A stretch of 64,000 nt of DNA, taken from Inquilinus limosus_F (GTDB taxonomy: Bacteria; Pseudomonadota; Alphaproteobacteria; DSM-16000; Inquilinaceae). This document shows, in pieces, positions 34,075 through 41,894 of the stretch (within the stretch, counting starts at the first letter, position 1; each line of letters opens with the position of its first letter). The stretch lies in NCBI RefSeq assembly GCF_051487185.1, contig NZ_JAHVDK010000028.1:1-64000 (forward strand). The letters are read 5' to 3'. Both the position numbers and the translations under genes were made by a program. Under the pieces are notes generated by a model, which worked only from the letters and a program-made list of their open reading frames with translations, was not told the DNA's origin and made no database searches.

Positions 34075-35586
34075 ATGACCGACCTGATCCAGGCCCTCCA
34101 TCTCGTCCTCGACCCCTATGTGCTGGCGGTGATCGCCGGCTCGGCCGTCTACGGCATGCTGGTCGGCGCCATTCCGGGGCTGACCGCGACCATGGCGACC
34201 GCCCTCCTGATCCCGGTCACCTTCTTCATGCCGCCGATCCCGGCGGTGGCGGCGATCGTGACCGCGACCGCCATGGCGATCTTCTCCGGCGACATCCCGG
34301 GCTGCCTCCTGCGCATGCCCGGCACCCCGGCCTCCGCCGCCTATACCGACGAGGCCTATGCCATGACCCGCAGCGGGCGGGCGGAGATGGCGCTCGGCGC
34401 CGGGCTGTTCTTCTCGGCGCTCGGCGGGCTGTTCGGCACGGCGGTGCTGATCCTGGCGGCGCCGGCCCTGGCCGATTTCGCGCTGAGCTTCAGCTCCTTC
34501 GAATATTTCTGGCTGGTCCTGCTGGGCCTGTCCTGTGCCGTCTTCATTTCCGGCGCCCAGGTCACCAAGGGCCTCGCGGCGCTGCTGCTGGGCCTGTTCG
34601 TCTCCTGCATCGGGCTGCAGAACCCGGCGGGCGTGCCGCGCTTCACCTTCGGCAGCGTCGACCTGATGGGCGGCATCAACCCGATCAACGTCATGGTCGG
34701 CCTCTTCGCCGTGTCGGAGGTGATGCGCGCCGTCCTGGCGATCCGCCAGCCGATCGAGGTGGCGCGCCAGCCCTCGGGCAATGTCCTGGCCGGCCAGCTG
34801 CGGCTGCTCCTCACCTATCCGCTCGGCTTCCTGCGCGGCAGCGTGCTCGGCACCATCATCGGCATCCTGCCGGGCGCCGGCGCCGACATCGCCGCCTGGA
34901 TGTCCTACGCCGTCTCCAAGCGCTTTTCGAAGACGCCGGAGAAGTTCGGCACCGGCCATGTCGAAGGCATCATCGAAAGCGGCTCGGCCAACAACTCGGC
35001 TCTGGCCGGCGCCTGGGTGCCCGCGCTGGTGTTCGGCATCCCCGGGGATTCGATCACCGCGATCGCGATCGGCGTGCTGTATCTCAAGGGGCTGAACCCT
35101 GGGCCGACCCTGTTCATCGAGCAGGCGCCGCAGATGTACGCCATCTTCCTGATCTTCATCCTGGCGAACATCGTCATGATTCCGCTGGGCCTCGCCACCA
35201 TCCGGGCGGCGCGGCAGATCCTGCTGCTGCCGCGCAGCCTGCTAAGCCCGCTGATCCTGATGTTCTGCATCGTCGGCGCCTTCGCGATCGAGAACTCGCT
35301 GCTGGGCGTGCTGGTGATCCTGGTCTTCGGCGTGATCGGCTTCGTGATGGAGGAAAACGGCTTCCCGGTGGCGCCGATGATCCTCGGCCTGATCCTCGGG
35401 CCGATGCTCGAGGACCATTTCTTCACCTCGATGATCAAGGCGGACGGCGACGTCCTGGCCTTCTTCGAACGGCCGATCGCCGGCGCGCTCGGGGTGCTGG
35501 CGGTGGCGATCTGGGCGCTGGTGCTGCTGGCCGGCGTCCGACGAGCGCTGCAACCTACTTCAGCGCCCCGGCCGTCAGCCCGCTGA
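34075..35586 (+). CDS. Tripartite tricarboxylate transporter, large membrane subunit (TctA)
   Basis: The 503-residue protein has about twelve helices and the conserved GAIPGLTATMATALLIPVTF segment near residue 25. GIYYGAMYGGS-like positions are replaced by SGDIPGCLLRMPGTPASAAYTDEAYA, and a second IGILPGAGADIAAWMSY follows, both family signatures. The last 32 nt overlap the convergent sugar permease gene. It completes a TctCBA set with the aldolase upstream. Confidence 0.94.
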   Translation: MTDLIQALHLVLDPYVLAVIAGSAVYGMLVGAIPGLTATMATALLIPVTFFMPPIPAVAAIVTATAMAIFSGDIPGCLLRMPGTPASAAYTDEAYAMTRSGRAEMALGAGLFFSALGGLFGTAVLILAAPALADFALSFSSFEYFWLVLLGLSCAVFISGAQVTKGLAALLLGLFVSCIGLQNPAGVPRFTFGSVDLMGGINPINVMVGLFAVSEVMRAVLAIRQPIEVARQPSGNVLAGQLRLLLTYPLGFLRGSVLGTIIGILPGAGADIAAWMSYAVSKRFSKTPEKFGTGHVEGIIESGSANNSALAGAWVPALVFGIPGDSITAIAIGVLYLKGLNPGPTLFIEQAPQMYAIFLIFILANIVMIPLGLATIRAARQILLLPRSLLSPLILMFCIVGAFAIENSLLGVLVILVFGVIGFVMEENGFPVAPMILGLILGPMLEDHFFTSMIKADGDVLAFFERPIAGALGVLAVAIWALVLLAGVRRALQPTSAPRPSAR

Positions 35587-36376
35587 CGATCCGGCGCTGC
35601 AGCAGGGCGAAGACGATCAGGATCGGGGTCACGTAGATCGCGGCATAGGTCATGATCCCGCCCCAGTCATTGGTGTTCGGGCCCATGAACGAGGACAGGC
35701 CGACCGTCGCGGTCTGCAGATTCTCCGCCGCGATCAGCGATCGCGAATAGACGTACTCACCGAAGGACTGCAGGAAGATCAGCACCGACACCACCAGGAT
35801 GCCGTTGCGGGCGAGGGGGATCATGATGCGCAGGAAGGCGCCGACGCGCGAGGCGCCGTCCACCCGCGCCGCATCCTCCAGCTCCCGCGGCACCTGCAGG
35901 AAGGTCGACCGGCACAGCACGATGTAGAGCGGCAGCACCTTGGCGGTCTGGGCCAACACCACGGCGGCGCGGGGCGTCTCCAAGAGGCCGACCTGGCTGA
36001 AGGCGACGAAGATCGGCGTGACCATCAGCGACGGCGGCAGCACCTGCAGCATCAGCACCAGGAACAGGGCGACGGCGGTCCAGGCGTTGCGGTGCCGCGA
36101 CAGGGCATAGGCGGCGCCGGTGCCGATCAGCGTCGCCAGCGCCGTGGTGCCCATCGCGATCAGCAGCGAGTTCCAGAGATACCGGTCCATCGCTTGCTCG
36201 GCGAAGATCCGGCCGAACTGCCATTGCGGATCGGTCGGCCAGAAGCTCGGCGGGAAGGCGAAGATCTCGCTGCCGGACTTCAGCGCCGTCACGTACATCC
36301 AGTACAGCGGGAACAGGTAGATCGCCGCGAAGATCAGGGCGAGGCCGAGGAGGATGAAGGGCTTGGCCGACTTCAT
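35555..36376 (-). CDS. Sugar ABC transporter permease (MalG/CUT1 type)
   Basis: The 273-residue inner-membrane protein has six helices and the EAA loop ELEDAARVDGASRVGAFLRIMIPLARNGIL. The FPLYWMYVTALKSGSEIFAFPP N-terminus is typical of MalG-type subunits. Its start overlaps the stop of the first permease gene (ATGA at 36373-36376). It is the last gene of the operon; no ATP-binding subunit follows. Confidence 0.93.
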   Translation of the reverse strand: MKSAKPFILLGLALIFAAIYLFPLYWMYVTALKSGSEIFAFPPSFWPTDPQWQFGRIFAEQAMDRYLWNSLLIAMGTTALATLIGTGAAYALSRHRNAWTAVALFLVLMLQVLPPSLMVTPIFVAFSQVGLLETPRAAVVLAQTAKVLPLYIVLCRSTFLQVPRELEDAARVDGASRVGAFLRIMIPLARNGILVVSVLIFLQSFGEYVYSRSLIAAENLQTATVGLSSFMGPNTNDWGGIMTYAAIYVTPILIVFALLQRRIVSGLTAGALK

Positions 36377-37341
36377 GCCGCGTGCTCCCGTTCGGTCGAG
36401 CGGACATAGAGCGCCGCGACCAGGATCACGAGGGCGATCATCAGCACGGCGACGACGCTGCCGGCCGAGATCTCGTAAGTCTCGAACGACATCTGCCAGG
36501 ACCAGTACTGGGCGACGTTGGAGGCGTTGGCCGGGCCGCCTTTGGTCAGGGCCGCGATCAGGTCGAACTGCTGCAGCGTGAAGATGATGCCGAGAGCGAT
36601 GACGGCGCCGAGCGTCGACCGCATCAGCGGCAGGGTGATGTGCAGGAATCGGCGGCCCGCCCGGGCGCCATCGATCTCCGCCGCCTCGTACAGGTCGCGC
36701 GGGATCGCGGCGAGGCCGACCGACAGCAGGATCATGTTGAACGGGATGCCCAGCCAGATATTGGCGATGATCACGGCGAACAGGGCCACGTCCGGGTCGG
36801 ACAGCCAGAAGATCTTGCCGCCGGTCAGGCCGAGGCTGGTCAGGGCATAGTTCAGCACGCCGAAATCGCCGGCGAAGATCCATTTCCAGATCGCGCCGAC
36901 CACCAGCGCCGGCATGATCCAGCCGGCCAGGAACACGCCGCGGATATAGGTCGCGCCCGGGAAGGGCTGCTGGAAGAACAGTGCCAGGCCGAAGCCGATG
37001 CTCAGCTGGAAGGTGATCGACAGCACGACGAAGAGGACGGTGTTCCTCAGGATCTGCAGCGCCTCCGGCCGCGAGAACACGTCGCGGTAGTTGTCGAGGC
37101 CGACGAAGGGCCGGTCGAAGGAGGCCAGCGAGAACATGTCAACCTGCTGCAGCGACATCACCAGCGTGTAGACCAGCGGGAAGGCGGCGAAGACCAGCAG
37201 ATAGCCGACCGCGCACAGTACCAGCGCCACGTCGAAGCCGCTGCCGTCCCGCAGGGTGCGCAGCAGGGGCAGGCGGGCGAAGGCGGGTCGAGAATTCACC
37301 GAACGATCAGTCATCGATTGGCGGATCTGGGCACTCGTCAT
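36373..37341 (-). CDS. Sugar ABC transporter permease (MalF/CUT1 type)
   Basis: The ~322-residue membrane protein has six to seven helices and the EAA loop DLYEAAEIDGARAGRRFLHITLPLM. FPLVYTLVMSLQQVD and GLDNYRDVF are typical of MalF/UgpA subunits. The ATG at 37341 is favoured by a GGAGG-rich leader; a GTG at 37347 is an alternative. It pairs with the overlapping MalG-type permease. The GC hairpin just upstream (37351-37384) may lower its expression relative to the binding protein. Confidence 0.92.
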   Translation of the reverse strand: MTSAQIRQSMTDRSVNSRPAFARLPLLRTLRDGSGFDVALVLCAVGYLLVFAAFPLVYTLVMSLQQVDMFSLASFDRPFVGLDNYRDVFSRPEALQILRNTVLFVVLSITFQLSIGFGLALFFQQPFPGATYIRGVFLAGWIMPALVVGAIWKWIFAGDFGVLNYALTSLGLTGGKIFWLSDPDVALFAVIIANIWLGIPFNMILLSVGLAAIPRDLYEAAEIDGARAGRRFLHITLPLMRSTLGAVIALGIIFTLQQFDLIAALTKGGPANASNVAQYWSWQMSFETYEISAGSVVAVLMIALVILVAALYVRSTEREHAA

Positions 37342-37350
37342 CGACACCCC

Positions 37351-37384
37351 CTCCCCCTGCCCCCTCCCGCGAGGGGAGGGGGAG
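37351..37384 (-). promoter_or_regulatory. GC-rich hairpin between binding-protein and permease genes
   Basis: A CT-rich arm (37351-37366) faces GAGGGGAGGGGGAG (37371-37384). Hairpins at this operon position commonly stabilise the upstream binding-protein mRNA or attenuate the permease genes. That role is inferred from position only. Confidence 0.4.
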
Positions 37385-37414
37385 CTTGAATGATCAGGCC
37401 GTGTCCGGTCGTCC

Positions 37415-38632
37415 TCACTTCTTCAGCACGCGATCGATCGTCGACTGGGCGGTCGCGAGCGCCGTCTTGGCGTCGGTCTGATGGGTCAGGGTCGACTGGA
37501 TCGCGGTCTGGATCGCCTTCGAGATCTTCGGCCAGTCCGGGTTCGGGCCGCGCGGCCGGGCATACTGCATCTGCTCGGTGAACACGGCATAGGCCTGCGG
37601 CCATTGCGGCGAGTCGGCCTTCGCGTCCTGGATCGGCGGCAGCAGGCCGAACTCGTTCCAGATCCGGTGGTTCTGCGAATAGATGTACTCCAGCAGCATG
37701 AAGGCCTCCTTCGGGTGCTTGGAGGTCTTGAAGATCACGTTGTTGAAGTCGCCGAGGGCCGAGGCGCGCGGGCTGCCCTCCTTCTCCACCGGGAACAGCG
37801 CGACGCGGTAGTCGAACTTGGCCTCCTTGGCCATGAACGGCAGCTCCCAGGGACCGGAGATGACCATGGCGGCGCTGCCGGCGTTGAAGGTGCCGGCGGA
37901 ATCGTGCTGGCTGCGGATCAGCGTGTCGGGCGATGCCAGCTTCTCGTCCAGCAGCTTCTGCCAGAACTCCAGCGCCCGCACCGCGCCGTCCGACCCGACG
38001 CTGTCGTAGTCGGCGCCGGCGCTCTGGATGAAGGGCAGGAACTGGAAGGTGCCCTCTTCCGTGCCGATGGCGGAGAAGGCGAGGCCATAGACGTTCTTGG
38101 TGGGATCAGTGAGCTTCTTGGCCGCCTGGTACAGCTCGTCCCAGGTTTGCGGCGGCTTGTCGGGGTCGAGGCCGGCCGCCTTGAACATGTCGGCGTTGTA
38201 GTAGAGGGCCAGGGTGTTGGAGGCGCGCGGGATGGCGAAGAGCTTGCCGTCCCAGGTCGAGGAGTTGCGCGGGCCGGGATAGAAGGCGTCGGCCTTGATC
38301 ACCTGCGACTGCTCGACATAAGGCGTCAGGTCCAGAAGAACGCCGCGTGCCGCGAACATCGCCGTCTCGGGGTTGTCGATGCCGATCACGTCGGGGGCCG
38401 AGCCGGCGGCGTAGGCGCGCATCGCGTCGTTGACCACGTCGGCGAAGTTGACGTGCTTGATGTTGACCTTGATGTCGGGATGCTGCGCCGCGAATTCCTT
38501 GGCCAGCACATAGGTGAACTCGCCCTCATCGTCATGGGTCCAGACCTCCAGCGTCACCGGCTCGGCCCGGGCGAGCGTGGCGGAGGCCAGAAGGGCGGCG
38601 GTTCCCAACAGAAGTCGCAGTGTCCTGGACAT
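37415..38632 (-). CDS. Sugar ABC transporter substrate-binding protein (CUT1)
   Basis: The 405-residue precursor has a signal peptide ending near TLARAEP. The mature sequence starts with VTLEVWTHDDEGEFTYVLAKEFAAQHPDIKVNIKHV, as in MalE/UgpB-type proteins. PDVIGIDNPE, AIPRASNTLALYYNADMFKAAGLDPDKPPQTWDELYQAAKKL and AAMVISGPWEL are family landmarks. GGAGGAAGCTC precedes the ATG at 38632. Its sugar is unknown; the isomerase and dehydrogenase upstream point to a modified or polyol-type sugar. Confidence 0.94.
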   Translation of the reverse strand: MSRTLRLLLGTAALLASATLARAEPVTLEVWTHDDEGEFTYVLAKEFAAQHPDIKVNIKHVNFADVVNDAMRAYAAGSAPDVIGIDNPETAMFAARGVLLDLTPYVEQSQVIKADAFYPGPRNSSTWDGKLFAIPRASNTLALYYNADMFKAAGLDPDKPPQTWDELYQAAKKLTDPTKNVYGLAFSAIGTEEGTFQFLPFIQSAGADYDSVGSDGAVRALEFWQKLLDEKLASPDTLIRSQHDSAGTFNAGSAAMVISGPWELPFMAKEAKFDYRVALFPVEKEGSPRASALGDFNNVIFKTSKHPKEAFMLLEYIYSQNHRIWNEFGLLPPIQDAKADSPQWPQAYAVFTEQMQYARPRGPNPDWPKISKAIQTAIQSTLTHQTDAKTALATAQSTIDRVLKK

Positions 38633-38653
38633 GAGCTTCCTCCACTGTGTTGG

Positions 38654-39571
38654 TTATGGATTGGCGACGAACTCCCCGCCGCGGCAGCGCTGCAGGTAGC
38701 GCAAGCCCTGGACCTGGCCGGTCATCTCCAGCTCGTCGCGATAGACCGGGTCGTGCCAGCCTTCGATGTCGATCGAGCCTCTGAAGCCGCCCAGCCGCAG
38801 CTCGCTGATCACCCGGGTCCAGTCGGTGTCGCCGAAGCCGGGGGTGCGGTGGAAGGCGAAGGGCAAGCGGCCGTGGATGCCGTGCTCCTTCACCACGTCC
38901 CAGCGCACGGTCGCGTCCTTGCCGTGGACATGGAAGATCTTCGGCGCCCAGCGCCGGATCTGCGGCACCGGGTCGATCAGGTAGTAGAGCTGGTGGCAGG
39001 GCTCCCACTCCAGCCCGAGATTGTCGTCCGGCAGGGCGTCGAACATCAGCTCCCAGGCCGCCGGGTTGTGGGCGATGTTCCAGTCACCGGTCTTCCAGCT
39101 GCCCTCCATCGGGCAGTTCTCGAAGGCCAGGCGCACCCCCTTGTCGGCGGCCCGCTTCGCCAGCCGGCCGAACACCTGCTTGAACCGCGGCAGGCTCTCC
39201 TCAAGCGGCCGGCCACGCACCCGGCCGGTGAAGCCGGCGACGATGTCGGTGCCGAACAGATGGGCGTGGTCGATCAGCGCCTCCCAGCCGGCCAGGGTCT
39301 CGCGATCCTGCGCCTGGTCCTCCAGCGGGTTGCCGAAGATGCCGAGCGCGCCGACGGTGACGCCGCTGTCGCCGATCGCCTCGCGGATCTCGGCGGCGAG
39401 GCGCGGGATGTCCTTGCCGCCCAGCGTCTGCCAGAAGAACGGCTCGATGCTCTCGAAGCCGAGGGCCACGAGCCGCCGGACAGTGCCGGCCGGATCGTCG
39501 CCATTGGCCTTCACCATCGTGCCGATGCGGATGTCCTGATGGTTCGTTCGATTGGGCCGTGTGCTGGTCAT
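38654..39571 (-). CDS. Sugar phosphate isomerase/epimerase (xylose-isomerase-like TIM barrel)
   Basis: The 305-residue TIM-barrel protein has metal-site motifs LAFENCPMEGSW (Glu), GLEWEPCHQLYYLIDP (Asp/His), KIFHVHGKDA (His) and GSIDIEGWHD (Glu). RLVALGFESIEPFFW sits near the N-terminus. These match the IolE/IolH-type isomerase group, which often works with Gfo/Idh dehydrogenases on keto-sugars and inosose. Its start overlaps the stop of the dehydrogenase gene (39568-39571). The exact substrate is unknown. Confidence 0.9.
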   Translation of the reverse strand: MTSTRPNRTNHQDIRIGTMVKANGDDPAGTVRRLVALGFESIEPFFWQTLGGKDIPRLAAEIREAIGDSGVTVGALGIFGNPLEDQAQDRETLAGWEALIDHAHLFGTDIVAGFTGRVRGRPLEESLPRFKQVFGRLAKRAADKGVRLAFENCPMEGSWKTGDWNIAHNPAAWELMFDALPDDNLGLEWEPCHQLYYLIDPVPQIRRWAPKIFHVHGKDATVRWDVVKEHGIHGRLPFAFHRTPGFGDTDWTRVISELRLGGFRGSIDIEGWHDPVYRDELEMTGQVQGLRYLQRCRGGEFVANP

Positions 39572-40599
39572 GGTTCCTCGATCGTCTCGATGGCCACGCG
39601 GCGGCCCTGGCGCGCGCTCTCGATCGCGGCGAAGACCATGGCGAGGCTGTGGAAGTTCCGGTGGCTGACGGTTTCGGGCTCGGCGCCGGTGCGGATGGCG
39701 TCGATGAAGTCGCGCATCACGCCGAGATGGCCGCCGATCCGATCGGCCGGGTCGAGCGGCGGCACCGCGACCGTTTCGGGCTGGAAGAACAGGCCCTCGC
39801 GCCGGCCGGTGGCGACCTCGGCGCGGAACTCCTCGGCGCCGTCCCAGGTCAGACTGCCGCGGGTGCCGGTCAGGCGCCAGGCGCTCTCCCAGCTTGTGCG
39901 CAGCCCCTCGGCGCACCAGCTGCCGCGATAGGTCAGGACGGCGCCGCCCTCCAGCTCGAAGACGGCATGGGCGCTGGCGCCATGCGCGTACCAGGACCCG
40001 GCCGGGTTGCTCTCGTGGCAGTAGACGGCGAGGGGGCGGCGGCTGGCGACATGGCGCGCGGCGTCGAAGGTGTGGATTGCCATGTCGAGCAGCAGCACAT
40101 GCCGCATCTCCTCCCGGAAGCCGCCGAAATGCGGCGCCAGGAAGAAATCGCAATGCACCCCGGTCAGCTCGCCGATCAGGCCGCTCTCGACCGCGCGGCG
40201 CAGGCGCCGGATGCCGGGGATGTAGCGCCGGTTCTGCACGACCGCATGCAGCCGTCCGGTGGCCCTGGCTGCCGTCACCAGCTCCCGCGCCGCGGCCAGG
40301 CTGTCGGCCATCGGCTTTTCGCTCAGCACGTGGCAGCCGCGCTTGAGGCCGGCCAGCACCACCTCGCGGCGAGCGGCGGGGACGACCACGTCGAACAGGA
40401 TGTCGGGGCGCAGCCGGTCCAGCAGGGCCGGCAGGTCGGTGCCGATCTCGGCGCCCGCCAGCTCGAACTCGGCGGCGCGGTCCCGCGCCCGTTCCGGGTC
40501 CAGGTCGACGAGGCCGATGACCTCCAGCCCCTGGATCTGGCGGGCGGCATCGAGCCAGGCCCGGCTCATGGCGCCGCATCCGGCAAGCACGGCTCGCAC
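39568..40599 (-). CDS. Gfo/Idh/MocA-family oxidoreductase
   Basis: The 343-residue NAD(P)-dependent sugar dehydrogenase starts VRAVLAGCGAMSRAWL with the Rossmann motif. HVLSEKPMADSLAAARELV contains the catalytic Lys of EKP, and HVLLLDMAIHTFDAARHV contains the late catalytic His. The GTG at 40599 has GAGGGGA upstream and places the Rossmann strand at the N-terminus. It is the first gene of the sugar operon, and its promoter faces the LacI gene. It likely oxidises the imported sugar or its product. Confidence 0.92.
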   Translation of the reverse strand: MRAVLAGCGAMSRAWLDAARQIQGLEVIGLVDLDPERARDRAAEFELAGAEIGTDLPALLDRLRPDILFDVVVPAARREVVLAGLKRGCHVLSEKPMADSLAAARELVTAARATGRLHAVVQNRRYIPGIRRLRRAVESGLIGELTGVHCDFFLAPHFGGFREEMRHVLLLDMAIHTFDAARHVASRRPLAVYCHESNPAGSWYAHGASAHAVFELEGGAVLTYRGSWCAEGLRTSWESAWRLTGTRGSLTWDGAEEFRAEVATGRREGLFFQPETVAVPPLDPADRIGGHLGVMRDFIDAIRTGAEPETVSHRNFHSLAMVFAAIESARQGRRVAIETIEEP

Positions 40600-40646
40600 T
40601 CGGGTTCCCCTCCTCGATCGGCGGCAAATTGTTCGATAATGTCGCC

Positions 40647-40671
40647 GTAAACGTTTACGATATTGATATCG
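40647..40671. promoter_or_regulatory. LacI-type operator in the divergent promoter region
   Basis: GTAAACGTTTAC (40647-40658) is a perfect 12-bp palindrome with the central CG typical of LacI-family operators. CGATAT-TG-ATATCG (40658-40671) forms a second inverted repeat next to it. Both lie between the Gfo gene (start 40599) and the lacI-type gene (start 40752), so one site could control both directions. Confidence 0.8.
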
Positions 40672-40751
40672 AACGCATCCGACTGTCAATCCGCTTCTGG
40701 CGCGGCCGGTACGTTTCGCTGCACTCTGTCCGCGCCGGAGGGAGGGAACGC

Positions 40752-41789
40752 TTGGGAATCCGCGAGCTCGCGAAGCATCTGAACATCTCGATCGGGACGG
40801 TCTCCCGCGCCCTCAACGGCCGCGGCGACGTCAACCCCGAAACCCGGCGGCGCGTGCTGGAGGCGGCGGCGGCGCTGGGCTATTCGCCGAACCAGTCCGG
40901 CCGCAGCCTGCGCAAGGGGTCGACCAACGCCGTCGCCTTCATGCTGCAGGCCTATAGCGGGCCGGAGCCCTATGGCGAGCCGTTCTTCATCGGCCTGTTC
41001 GACGGGGTGCAGGAGGTGCTGGCCCGGCACGGGCTCGACCTGGTCGTGCTGCTGAACACGCCGGACGGCGACCACGAGGCGCAGCTGCGCCGGGTGGTGG
41101 AGCGGCGCCTGGCCGACGGCATCCTGCTGCCCTGGACCCGGCGGATCGACCCGCGGCTCGACTATCTGGCGCAGCGCCGCTTCCCCTTCGCGGCGCTGGG
41201 CCGCAGCCTGTCGGGCGGCGACCACCCCTGGCTGGACCTCGATTTCCACCAGGCGGCGGCGACCGCGATCGACCGGCTGGTCGGCTTCGGCCACCGCCGC
41301 ATCGCCCTCGGCAATGCCGGGCACGACCTGATGCAGGGGCATATTCTGCTGGACGGGTATCGGAAGGCCCTGGCGAAGCACGGCATCGGCTTCGACGAGG
41401 CTTTGGTGCAGGCGGAGGAGATGACCGAGGCCGGCGGCTACCGCATGGCCGACGCGCTGCTGCGCCGCGGCCCGCCGCCAACCGCGCTGTTCGTGGTCAA
41501 CGAGCGGATGGTGGTCGGCGCCTATCGCCGGCTGAACGAGGCCGGCCTCAGGCCCGGGCGGGAGATCGCGGTGATCGGCGGCATGATCGACAGCCCGTTC
41601 AGCCGCTTCCTGTCGCCGGCGCTGACTTGCTTCCGCCTGTCGCTGCACGATCTCGGGGTGAAACTGGCCGAGGCGCTGCTGGCGACCATGCCGGACCACG
41701 CCGACAATTCCGCCGCCGGCCCGGTCCAGGCCCTCTGGCCGCTCGAGTTGGTGCCGCGCGAGAGCGACCGGGTGATGCTGGGCGGATAG
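40752..41789 (+). CDS. LacI-family transcriptional regulator
   Basis: The 345-residue regulator has the helix-turn-helix GIRELAKHLNISIGTVSRALNG directly at the N-terminus and the hinge SPNQSGRSLRKGSTN. A periplasmic-binding-like sugar sensor domain follows (GLFDGVQEVLARHGLDLVVLLN, then GFGHRRIALG). The TTG at 40752 is taken as start because GGAGGG lies just upstream and it puts the HTH in its normal place. Upstream in-frame starts overlap the operator. It probably represses the divergent sugar operon until the sugar binds. Confidence 0.92.
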   Translation: MGIRELAKHLNISIGTVSRALNGRGDVNPETRRRVLEAAAALGYSPNQSGRSLRKGSTNAVAFMLQAYSGPEPYGEPFFIGLFDGVQEVLARHGLDLVVLLNTPDGDHEAQLRRVVERRLADGILLPWTRRIDPRLDYLAQRRFPFAALGRSLSGGDHPWLDLDFHQAAATAIDRLVGFGHRRIALGNAGHDLMQGHILLDGYRKALAKHGIGFDEALVQAEEMTEAGGYRMADALLRRGPPPTALFVVNERMVVGAYRRLNEAGLRPGREIAVIGGMIDSPFSRFLSPALTCFRLSLHDLGVKLAEALLATMPDHADNSAAGPVQALWPLELVPRESDRVMLGG

Positions 41790-41811
41790 TCCGTCGCAGC
41801 GACGGTTCCGA

Positions 41812-41841
41812 TTGACGAGATGGGAATTCCATCCGTAGCCT
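41812..41841 (+). promoter_or_regulatory. Candidate promoter of the orphan 1191-residue gene
   Basis: TTGACG (41812-41817) and GTAGCCT (41835-41841) with a 17-nt spacer resemble an alphaproteobacterial housekeeping promoter. It lies 53 nt before the start codon and just after the lacI stop, indicating a separate transcript. Confidence 0.4.
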
Positions 41842-41894
41842 CCCTGTCACGAAATTGTCATGAGTCATTCACGGCCCAAAGGGGGAGGGCGGTC

